The notes under the pieces were generated by a model. That model was not told the DNA's origin. It did not search any database and was given only the letters and a program-made list of their open reading frames with translations. Source: Zerene cesonia (Eukaryota; Arthropoda; Insecta; Lepidoptera; Pieridae). Taken from it: DNA of 64,000 nucleotides. Shown here in pieces: positions 1 to 9,900 of the stretch (position 1 is the stretch's first letter; each line of letters begins with the position of its first letter). Where the stretch lies: the NCBI RefSeq assembly GCF_012273895.1, contig NC_052121.1, forward strand, positions 9,713,475 through 9,777,474, written 5' to 3'. Position numbers and translations under genes: made by a program.

Positions 1-32
1 TCTACATGCGCACACCGCAAGGACGAAACTAG
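1..32 (+). CDS. 3' tail of sulfotransferase gene, copy A (partial)
   Basis: The first bases read YMRTPQGRN followed by TAG (codons 3-29, stop 30-32). They match the last codons of copy D (YMRTPQGRT, stop 28823-28825). The DNA after the stop matches the 3' UTR of copies B and C almost base for base, down to the AATAAA at 259-264. This is therefore the end of another tandem SULT gene whose body lies before the window. Unlike B and C it lacks the six extra bases between ATG and CGC in this tail, so it may still use the long C-terminus of copy D. Whether an earlier stop exists cannot be seen. Confidence 0.75.
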   Translation, partial: YMRTPQGRN

Positions 33-258
33 AATCTTCGAGATAGATCTGTAAATCTAAGAAAGAAGTTTTTAAACGACTTCAAGAACGGATGCTATCC
101 ATTCTGTTCTGCTATCCATTATGACTGTTTTTCTTTTATTATTTGAAAGCTGATGCCTCCCATGTGCTCTCATTTAAATTTAGTCTAGTTCGGACAATTT
201 GAATGCGGTTTAAGTGTTTATTAAAAATAACTACTATTTATTATTATAATTTATTTCA

Positions 259-264
259 AATAAA
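259..264 (+). other. poly(A) signal of copy A
   Basis: AATAAA lies 227 bases after the copy A stop, in a 3' UTR conserved with B (AATAAA 12848-12853) and C (AATAAA 21791-21796). Copy D has a degenerate AATAAG at the corresponding place. Confidence 0.6.
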
Positions 265-428
265 GTTTTTATAATTGTTTTGGTGTATATTTCTCCGTAA
301 ATCATATTGTATATACCCAGGTCATCTATATCATCACGCTATCACCAACTGAGAATGAGCTGTGAATCTTTATTTTTGTTATGCATTCTGTGACAGCGTG
401 TAATCTAACAATGCATATAAATGTTGAT

Positions 429-518
429 TTGAGTAAGCCATTTAGAAATTAAAAACTTTTCAACGGATTTTAAACGCGATTTATTCATTATATTATTAAC
501 CCGACGTTGAGTAAGCCA
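429..518 (-). mobile_element. 66-bp 5'-truncated retroelement tail with 12-bp target duplication
   Basis: The sequence TTGAGTAAGCCA occurs at 429-440 and again at 507-518, flanking a 66-base insert (441-506). Copies B (near 13052-13063) and C (near 22020-22035) have the same flank with a single TTGAGTAAGCCA and no insert, so they are empty sites. The insert matches one end of the longer repeats at 29171-29324 and 63217-63366. The copy is cut at the ACGTCGGG side and whole at the ATTTAGAAATT side. This is the pattern of a 5'-truncated, target-primed retroposon inserted in reverse orientation. Confidence 0.75.
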
Positions 519-591
519 TGTTATTATCTAGCTTCTAAGTAGGTATCTGGTGTCTATTCTCTATGGACATTTATTTGAAGACCGGGCTGCT

Positions 592-865
592 ATGAACGAT
601 GAAGACTTTACCTTTTTGCCAGAGGTAGGTATCAAATTACCATAAAAATAATCTACTAAACACGTTTTTTGAAGTAAAATTTTATAAAAAGGCGTAATAT
701 TTCAATACTATTTTCCCAATTTTTTTTTAATTTCAGGAAACAACTTTGAGCGAACTGTTAACAAACATAATTGGGGTTAAGGACATATAAAATCTTTTGG
801 AGTTCTCCACAAAGGATTCAATTCCTTTCCAAGTTACCGCTTCATCGGACACTGAAGACGCTTGA
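592..865 (+). pseudogene. Two-exon acidic mini-ORF remnant, array unit A
   Basis: An ATG at 592 opens MNDEDFTFLPE and ends at a good donor (GAG|GTAGGT, 624/625). A matching acceptor (TTTCAG, 731-736) resumes in frame with ETTLSELLTNIIGVKDI and stops at TAA 788-790. After that stop the same frame continues for 24 codons (NLLEFSTKDSIP at its start, DTEDA at its end) to TGA 863-865. The unit before copy D has GAA where this copy has TAA, so the stop looks secondary. The product is not recognised. It could be the decayed first exons of a neighbouring gene copied along with the array, or transposon-derived. Confidence 0.4.
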
Positions 866-1201
866 GTTTTAATACTGTCTTATGTTATAAACAAAAAAAT
901 AACAATAATTAATAGATTAAATATCGTGGATATTTCACAAATCATCTATCAAATATAATTAGAAAAGCTTGTACTATATATATCTAAACTAGGAAATGGT
1001 ACAATAAGATCAAAGGTGTTTCAGCTTTGCGGCCAGGGGGATTCCCATGGTCGTGTTTGAATCGAAATCTAGTAGTAACGGTGTACCGATTGTTTGGGAA
1101 TCTTTATTGTTTTAGTTTGATTTCACAAAAGGAGAACATGCAAAATTTCATGGTCGCCTTTTAAAATCCTCCATTATGTTATGACACGATACACATACAT
1201 A
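866..1201. other. Array-unit flank upstream of the LINE insertion
   Basis: Non-coding sequence that aligns closely with 22430-22750 upstream of copy D and, in part, with 15048-15250 upstream of copy C. The alignment stops at about 1201 (ACATACATA), which marks the left edge of the LINE. No gene is seen. Confidence 0.6.
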
Positions 1202-1405
1202 CTTTTTTTTCGAGGGTAGGTGTGAAACAGGCAACAGTTAAAGTTTTTGATCTGATATTTCTTCAAATTTAAAAATATTTAAAACTTAATTTTGAACCTG
1301 ATTCTATGGAATTCTGATTAATTACACCTACCAGCATTAATTTAATTTTTATTTTTCCTTTGATCACGCATAAATTTTGATATTCCACATTCTCTCAACC
1401 TCACA

Positions 1406-2162
1406 ATGGAAGCAATAAGAGAAACTTTGGCACAGATGACAGAAAATTTTAATGCAAAAATGGAAGAGTTTCAAAAAGAATTGCAGAACAACACTTCCTC
1501 TCTTTCTTCGAACATATCTAGTGATTTTGAACTCTTCAGGAAATTTGTTATTACATCACTTAAAAACATGCATTCTGAAATAGAGCTGCTCTTCAAACTT
1601 CATGACCTTCAGGAAACCCGATCGCGACGCAAAATGCTCTTTATTCATGGTGTGAATGGAGATAAAAGTGAAGACTCTTGTGCCTTAGTGGTAAAGACAT
1701 TGTCCGATAAACTCCCAAACATCAAGTTCTCCACTGATTCAATAAGCCGTTGTCATAGAAGGGGTCGAGTTGAAGCCAATGGTGCAAATCCTAAGCCCCG
1801 TCCGATATTAGTGAAATTCAGTGATGTGCAGTTAAGAGATAGTAACTGGTATAAAAAAACCAACTTAAAAAGCTCTGGTATCACTCTCTCTGAATTTTTT
1901 AACGAAGAATCGACATGAAACTTTTATAGCTGCCCGTAAGAGATTCCTCATATCCAAGTGTTGGACCAGGGATGGGAACATTTTTATTATTAACCAAAAC
2001 GGTGATAAGTTTCGTGTAACCTCATTAAATGAGTTGGACTCCATTCCGTGTACAACCATGGGCTCGGTGCAGGTTGTATCCAATGAACTATCTACTAGTG
2101 ATACGAAAAATGCCAAATGTGTAGCGTCCAGGCCAAAAAGGTTACTTAAACAAAATAAGTAA
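1406..2162 (+). pseudogene. LINE ORF1 (coiled coil plus nucleic-acid chaperone-like domain), frameshifted
   Basis: Frame 1 (1406-1918, 170 codons) has an N-terminal heptad-rich coiled coil (about residues 1-70), then an RRM-like region ending near SEFFNEEST. A +1 shift near 1905-1911 is needed to continue. The second frame (1911-2162) encodes an ARKRF...CWTRDGNIF-type segment and stops at TAA 2160-2162. That C-terminal pattern is like the FP25K/Transposase_22-type ORF1 proteins of insect LINEs, which coat the element RNA. The break means this copy cannot make full-length ORF1 protein. Confidence 0.75.
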
Positions 2163-2675
2163 GTTTTCATTCTCATTTCATTTCTTTTTCAAGAGATTTT
2201 AGTCTTTGTTTTAACGTCAAACACTGTATTATCGTATCTCTCTCTTTTCTGTTTAAATTAGGACTATATTACCCACTTCTTACTTTTAAATTGTTAATGT
2301 TCTAATTTTAATTCCAATGTTATTGTCATTATTCAACATAATATTACATTCGTGATTCGTTTACTGTCATACATTGGCTGTCAGATGTCATCTATTGTCA
2401 AACGTTCCGATATCACACATTACTAATGCGTTCATTATTGTACTAAATTTATTGCTGGGGTGTAGTTAAAATAAGTCAATATTTTATCTTATTTATTTTT
2501 CTTTTTTAATTTATATTTTAATTACCTTTTTTATTATCTAATTTAATTTTTAAGTGGTTGATATCACTTACATATATTTTTTATTGTATCTTATTACTGC
2601 TTATTATATTTATTATTATTTTATATCATACTATATTATTATTTATTTTTATACTTGTAACGCAGAGTTAGCAAA

Positions 2676-5492
2676 ATGAGTATTTTGAATGACAGCACAT
2701 CTAGTAGTTCTAATTATTTATCTCTCTCTTCTGAAGATCCAGGCAGCGAGGACAGCTTCCGCAGTACTTCATCCTTTACTCCTCTTAATAATTTCCTAGC
2801 TAAGTGTTTTACTAACGATTCCAAAATATTCAATGCTGTTCATATTAATGCGCAAAGTGTCCCTGCACATTTCCCTGATTTGTTAGCAACTTTCGACTTC
2901 CTCAACATACACGCTATACTTATCTCCGAGTCTTGGGTCAAATCCTGCCTTCCCTCTTCCTGCTATTCCCTTTCTGGCTATAATCTGATACGCAACGATC
3001 GGTTGGGCAAGGCTGGTGGTGGTGTCGTAATTTACTTAAGTTCCCACATATCTTACAAAGTTATTAGCTTATCTCCACAACCTCCACCCTCCGATGTTGC
3101 TGAACATCTCATTATTGAGGTAATTCTACATCACTCTAAGCTCCTGCTTGGTGTCTTTTATAGCCCGTCCCTATCTGTTAATTACTTTCACTCATTTGAA
3201 ACCATCCTCGGTCGTCTCATCCCTATATATGAACAATCTCTAATAATGGGTGACTTCAACACCTGCATCATTAAAAAAGATTCCCGAGCTAAGACTCTTA
3301 AATCCACGATCGAATCAGCGAATTTACACCTTCTTCCACTTAGCCCCACTCATATCTTACCGAATTGCTCTCCCTCTCTTCTTGATCTCATCATTGTTTC
3401 CTCTCCTAATCTTGTCCTCCAGCACGGTCAACATACGGTCAATGCTTTTTCCCATCATGACCTCATCTACATTTCCTACAATGTCCGTCATCCTAAATAT
3501 AAACCCAAACTATCAATGCGGCGCAACTTTGCTGGAATGGATGTTGATCTCTTGTATCGTGATGCTCTAGATATTGACTGGTCTGTCATTTATAGTCAAG
3601 ACAATGTCGATGCAATGGTTGAACTTTTTACTTTATTTGTTACTCAACTGTATGACAATCATGTACCACTTAGACCTGTAAAATTAAAACATCTCCCAGC
3701 GCCTTGGTTAACCGATGATTTAAAGTCTCTTTTACAACTGAAGTCTAAAGCTAAAACTAAACTCAAGCTTAAGTATAACGACGCGAACAAAGAGAAGTAC
3801 AATAAGATTCGGAATCGTTGTAATACATGTTGTAGAGATGCACAAAGACGCTACATTCATTCGTCGGTCGAGAACGGTGACCCTGCCAAAGTGTGGAAAT
3901 TTTTAAAAACCTTAGGAGTTGGATCTAAAGATCGTAATGCTGATTTTAAAAACTTCAATATAGAATTACTTAATAAATTCTTTGCCGAAACTCCTTCCTC
4001 TGATAACAATACTGAAGTTATGACTCTTAACACTCTTTCTTCTATTCCAACTCCGAATTTTCCTCCGTTCTGTCTAAATCAATTTTCTAGTTGTGATGTT
4101 AAAAAGAACATCATGTCTCTATCATCTAATGCTGTCGGGAGTGATTGTATTAGTCGTAGCATGATCCTACCTATCCTCGACGTAGTCGTTCCTGTCATTA
4201 CCCATATACTAAACACTTCAGTTACCCAGGGTACTTTCCCTACGGCTTGGAAAAGGGCTAACATTATTCCTCTTCCAAAGAAATGTAATCCTTCTTCCTT
4301 TTCCGATTTTCGTCCTATCTCCATTTTACCAATCCTGTCTAAAGTCCTCGAAAAGTTGGTGCATAACCAATTAGCCATATTCCTTAACAAAAATAACTAA
4401 TTGAATCCTCTCCAGTCTGGCTTCCGCCCCGGCCATGGTACGACTACTGCTCTCATCAAAGTCACAGATGACATTAGATTTGGCATGGACAACAAGCAGC
4501 TCACTTTATTTACGTTGCTAGATTTTAGTAACGCTTTTAGTTACGTTGATTTCGATATCCTTGTGGGTCTGCTTCGTTCTCTTAACATATATCCAACTAG
4601 TATTGATTGGTTTCATAGTTATTTATGTGGACGCCGGCAAAAGATTCACAGTGATGAGGTCTCCTCGTCATGGTGTGATATTCAAGCCGGTGTTCCTCAA
4701 GAAATCCTTATCTTCTCTCTACCACATGTATGCCGATGATGTCCAGATCTACATCCAGTCAACCTTAGCAGAGTTACCGAACGCTATTCAAACAATGAAT
4801 AATGACTTGAATTCCATCGCTCTGTGGAGCAACCATTTCGGCTTGAAGAGTAATCCTCTGAAAACTTAAGTCATCATTGTTTGTAGTCCCTCGCTAATCG
4901 CGAAAGTTGACTGGGCTTCGCTTCCTTGAGTTTTTTTGTGTGGCACTCAACTCCCTTTCAGTAAGCAAGTTGAGGATCTTGGTATATATATTGATCGAAC
5001 ATTGTCGTGGGATGATCAATTGAAAGATGTAAGCAGGAAACTGTTTGCGTCTGCGGGAGCTTTGCGACGACTACGTAATCTTCTACCCATTCCAACAAAG
5101 CTAGCGTTCGCTCATACCCTTCTCCTATCTCACCTCGACTATGCAGATATAACTTATCTTGATCTATCTGAGGCCCAGTTAGATAGGCTTGAAAGACTCC
5201 AAAACTTCTGCATTCGATTTATCTTTGGGCTGAGAAAATATTGATTATTATATTTGATCCGAAAGCTCCAAGCTATCTTCGAGAGAAATTTAAATTTATG
5301 AATTCTACTTGCCTACGCTCCTCGACTAATCTTTTACTCCTGATTCCAGCCCATAAATCAAAATTCTTTCACAATTCATTTGCTGTTCGTGCGGTTCAGT
5401 TGTGGAACTCTCTCCCCACAGATGTAAGACGAGCGCAAAATTTAAACGTCTTCAAAAATTTATTGAAAAATCATTATTTATGTCACTCGTAG
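2676..5492 (+). pseudogene. LINE ORF2 (endonuclease-reverse transcriptase), multiply broken
   Basis: The 2676-4400 frame carries an APE-type endonuclease: HINAQS, LISESW, GGGVVIY, IMGDFNT and the SHHD catalytic motif. It then carries the start of the reverse transcriptase (FRPISILPILSKVLEKL). A TAA at 4398-4400 interrupts it. The same frame then resumes with QSGFRPGHGTTTA, motif A (LLDFSNAF) and motif B (GVPQ). The segment between GVPQ and YADD is too short and changes frame, so part of the palm is deleted (about 4700-4730). The YADD frame stops at 4867-4869, the thumb resumes at 4936-5244, and the C-terminus (WNSLP) lies in another frame, 5241-5492. The copy is dead. Confidence 0.9.
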
Positions 5493-5570
5493 TAATTGCC
5501 TACTGCAACTATAATATCCTACTATGTAAGTATATATATGTATGTAAGTCTATTTAGTTATGTTTATCTA

Positions 5571-6570
5571 NNNNNNNNNNNNNNNNNNNNNNNNNNNNNN
5601 NNNNNNNNNNNNNNNNNNNNNNNNNNNNNNNNNNNNNNNNNNNNNNNNNNNNNNNNNNNNNNNNNNNNNNNNNNNNNNNNNNNNNNNNNNNNNNNNNNNN
5701 NNNNNNNNNNNNNNNNNNNNNNNNNNNNNNNNNNNNNNNNNNNNNNNNNNNNNNNNNNNNNNNNNNNNNNNNNNNNNNNNNNNNNNNNNNNNNNNNNNNN
5801 NNNNNNNNNNNNNNNNNNNNNNNNNNNNNNNNNNNNNNNNNNNNNNNNNNNNNNNNNNNNNNNNNNNNNNNNNNNNNNNNNNNNNNNNNNNNNNNNNNNN
5901 NNNNNNNNNNNNNNNNNNNNNNNNNNNNNNNNNNNNNNNNNNNNNNNNNNNNNNNNNNNNNNNNNNNNNNNNNNNNNNNNNNNNNNNNNNNNNNNNNNNN
6001 NNNNNNNNNNNNNNNNNNNNNNNNNNNNNNNNNNNNNNNNNNNNNNNNNNNNNNNNNNNNNNNNNNNNNNNNNNNNNNNNNNNNNNNNNNNNNNNNNNNN
6101 NNNNNNNNNNNNNNNNNNNNNNNNNNNNNNNNNNNNNNNNNNNNNNNNNNNNNNNNNNNNNNNNNNNNNNNNNNNNNNNNNNNNNNNNNNNNNNNNNNNN
6201 NNNNNNNNNNNNNNNNNNNNNNNNNNNNNNNNNNNNNNNNNNNNNNNNNNNNNNNNNNNNNNNNNNNNNNNNNNNNNNNNNNNNNNNNNNNNNNNNNNNN
6301 NNNNNNNNNNNNNNNNNNNNNNNNNNNNNNNNNNNNNNNNNNNNNNNNNNNNNNNNNNNNNNNNNNNNNNNNNNNNNNNNNNNNNNNNNNNNNNNNNNNN
6401 NNNNNNNNNNNNNNNNNNNNNNNNNNNNNNNNNNNNNNNNNNNNNNNNNNNNNNNNNNNNNNNNNNNNNNNNNNNNNNNNNNNNNNNNNNNNNNNNNNNN
6501 NNNNNNNNNNNNNNNNNNNNNNNNNNNNNNNNNNNNNNNNNNNNNNNNNNNNNNNNNNNNNNNNNNNNNN
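5571..6570. other. Assembly gap (1000 N)
   Basis: Exactly 1000 N, so probably a placeholder. By alignment with copies C and D it should contain the LINE 3' end, the upstream region and coding exon 1 of SULT copy B. Sequence after the gap matches the start of intron 1 in copy C. Confidence 0.95.
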
Positions 6571-6972
6571 ATTAAATAAGATACTTTTGGGATTTTTAAA
6601 CTCAATAATGGCTATTAAATCGTACCTTCAATTACATTTTTCACAGTCTATTTGTGAATAGGTTATGAAATGTAGCAGTATCTGCGTAAATTACATGTTG
6701 ATTTTTATGTAGTATTTTATTGTTGGAATATATTCTCTTCATTTAAAATATTTAACACCAGTGGTCTAAGACCACAGGAACATGGGAAAATGAAGAAGTT
6801 TAGATTTTTTTTAATACTATAATTAAATATGTATCTAGATCACCTACAGTGTATTTAATTATGTACATAGAGAGGTTTCATTTTGGCGTTTATTTTTTTT
6901 TCATTATGTCTGCATTGGTTTTCTTATGCCATATAATTGAGGTTAGTTCTAAAAATATTTCAAATTACACAG

Positions 6973-9900
6973 GAGAACTGACGGGCTTCGTGCAAGTTGG
7001 TCCCAAGAAATATTTCTTCCCCCATAAATATAAGGAGGAAGCTGAAGACATTTACAATATCCCGGTGAAGCCAGATGACGTGTACGTTGTTACATTTCCT
7101 AGATCAGGTTTGTGATTACTTAAATAAACTAAAACACGAATGTATATGTTACAGAAATACAATTCCTAATAAATGTATACAATTATGAAGTTATTTAGGA
7201 AATGTGAAAAATATTGTTTATTACTTTTTTTGACCATTGTGATCGTTCGCATCGAATATTATAGGCGGATTACATTTCACAATGTAGTATTTTATATCAA
7301 AAATCAGATGTGATAAAATTTAAATTTAATACGACAAAAAACATAATATTATGTCAAGGGTTAAAGAGTGGAAATATTACATGATTTATGATTGTGAAAC
7401 AAACGTGATATGTTGTCATCAGTTCGAATTTACAAACTCTATCATTTTCGCTCTTTCTCACGATGATACGCCCATTTTTCGTCCAGACAAAACACCAGCT
7501 AAAGGTGGCAGCCACCACTCATACCTTGCCATATAGCTGCCTACTTTCTTTGGTAGTACCACAGATAACATAAAACTATACTGTTATACACTGATTAATA
7601 AATACACTCTCATGCTCTCTGTNNNNNNNNNNNNNNNNNNNNNNNNNNNNNNNNNNNNNNNNNNNNNNNNNNNNNNNNNNNNNNNNNNNNNNNNNNNNNN
7701 NNNNNNNNNNNNNNNNNNNNNNNNNNNNNNNNNNNNNNNNNNNNNNNNNNNNNNNNNNNNNNNNNNNNNNNNNNNNNNNNNNNNNNNNNNNNNNNNNNNN
7801 NNNNNNNNNNNNNNNNNNNNNNNNNNNNNNNNNNNNNNNNNNNNNNNNNNNNNNNNNNNNNNNNNNNNNNNNNNNNNNNNNNNNNNNNNNNNNNNNNNNN
7901 NNNNNNNNNNNNNNNNNNNNNNNNNNNNNNNNNNNNNNNNNNNNNNNNNNNNNNNNNNNNNNNNNNNNNNNNNNNNNNNNNNNNNNNNNNNNNNNNNNNN
8001 NNNNNNNNNNNNNNNNNNNNNNNNNNNNNNNNNNNNNNNNNNNNNNNNNNNNNNNNNNNNNNNNNNNNNNNNNNNNNNNNNNNNNNNNNNNNNNNNNNNN
8101 NNNNNNNNNNNNNNNNNNNNNNNNNNNNNNNNNNNNNNNNNNNNNNNNNNNNNNNNNNNNNNNNNNNNNNNNNNNNNNNNNNNNNNNNNNNNNNNNNNNN
8201 NNNNNNNNNNNNNNNNNNNNNNNNNNNNNNNNNNNNNNNNNNNNNNNNNNNNNNNNNNNNNNNNNNNNNNNNNNNNNNNNNNNNNNNNNNNNNNNNNNNN
8301 NNNNNNNNNNNNNNNNNNNNNNNNNNNNNNNNNNNNNNNNNNNNNNNNNNNNNNNNNNNNNNNNNNNNNNNNNNNNNNNNNNNNNNNNNNNNNNNNNNNN
8401 NNNNNNNNNNNNNNNNNNNNNNNNNNNNNNNNNNNNNNNNNNNNNNNNNNNNNNNNNNNNNNNNNNNNNNNNNNNNNNNNNNNNNNNNNNNNNNNNNNNN
8501 NNNNNNNNNNNNNNNNNNNNNNNNNNNNNNNNNNNNNNNNNNNNNNNNNNNNNNNNNNNNNNNNNNNNNNNNNNNNNNNNNNNNNNNNNNNNNNNNNNNN
8601 NNNNNNNNNNNNNNNNNNNNNNTCTACCGAGAAAAAGACGTTGTCACGTAAAATCTTCGCCCGTAAAACCGACTTTACAGGCAACCATTTTTTTTTTATA
8701 CAGTTAAGTTTCATCGGCGTACTTTAAATATCATATAATTTGCGATCGTTGTCTTTACGACAAGTAGTGGAATTTACACGAAGAACAAATTCATAAGCGT
8801 TTAAGTTTTACGATAGGTATGATATAAGCATGTTTAACAAATGTAATGAGACAGCGGACGCAAAATTGTTGACCTTCCGTAACGGGCATCGTACAGGGCA
8901 CAAATCATCTTGTTAACCATGGAAAACTAACTACCTTCCAATACATAAAATAAACTACAGTACATTTCCATCAATTAATATAATGTTAAAAAATAGAAAG
9001 ACCGATATTTAAAAAAGACCAATTTGTACCAACAGGCACAACATGGGCGCAGGAGCTGGTCTGGTTGGTGAAAAATGATCTCGATTTTGAATCTGCCAAA
9101 GAAACACCGTTACCATTCAGATTTCCATACCTGGAGTAAGTATTCTTGGTATATATATTTAATAATTATATAAGCAGCGGTGGCTCAGTGGTAAGGACCT
9201 CGGACTTCAAAATCGATAAGTCGGGGTTCGAGACCGGGCGAGCGCGCAGGAAATAAATTGATTTTTCAATTTATCTGCGCATGTAGATAACATCACCACT
9301 GCTTCAACGGTGAAGGAAAACATCGTGAGGAAACCGGCATGTCCAAGAATTAAAAGTTCGACGGCATGTGACATCTGCCAACCCGCACTTGGCCAGCGTG
9401 GTGGATTATGGCCTGAACCCTCATAGGAGGCCTGAGTCCCAGCAGTGGGAACATATATGGGCTGATAAAGAATTATATAATCGAAGTACATATATTAATT
9501 AGCTAACAATTAAAAAATCTGGCCTGTGCACAGAGCACATTATATTATGACCGTGTTCCCCTTTGGGGTTATGAGGAAGAGGCATTATGAACATTTTAGG
9601 AATGTAAAGGAATTCAACGTACGCCTGGTACTCTTGAGTATATAAATAATCGCTAGACTTTGACATACAGCATCGTAATTATCTTATTTTTTCACCATAG
9701 CTCCATAGCTGAGACCATAGCTCCTTCTAGCCCCAAAGCCACAATATTTTGCCAAGTTCCCATCCTATAATTACACACCATAGATTCATATTTATACATC
9801 TAACTATGCTTGATTTACATTCATTACATTGACCCTTCACCTTACTGTTGCATACCATTAATATCACATTACCTTCCCAGGATTTCAATCATGATACACC

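Larger units (their letters stand above)
1202..5570 (+). mobile_element. Non-LTR retrotransposon (LINE), defective, 5' end near-complete
   Basis: Homology to the copy D flank breaks at 1201/1202, giving the 5' edge. About 200 bases of leader precede ORF1 (1406-2162, one frameshift), followed by about 510 bases of A+T-rich spacer, ORF2 (2676-5492, several breaks) and a short tail running into the 1-kb gap. Endonuclease and reverse transcriptase motifs are clear (see ORF2), with the C-terminal WNSLP motif seen in jockey/CR1-group LINEs. The clade is not assigned. The 3' end and target duplication lie in the gap together with exon 1 of copy B. Confidence 0.9.

Noticed and set aside
5496..6605. 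Long open frames across the N run (both strands)
   Set aside because: They exist only because N is read as an unknown residue; no coding evidence. The same applies at 7584-8727, 17538-18633 and 44642-45100.
7351..7536. 61-codon ORF in copy B intron 2 as an exon
   Set aside because: The equivalent sequence in copies C and D does not keep the frame.
9181..9240. tRNA gene
   Set aside because: Box A and box B are present, but the element is a 297-bp SINE with target duplications and no proper acceptor stem.
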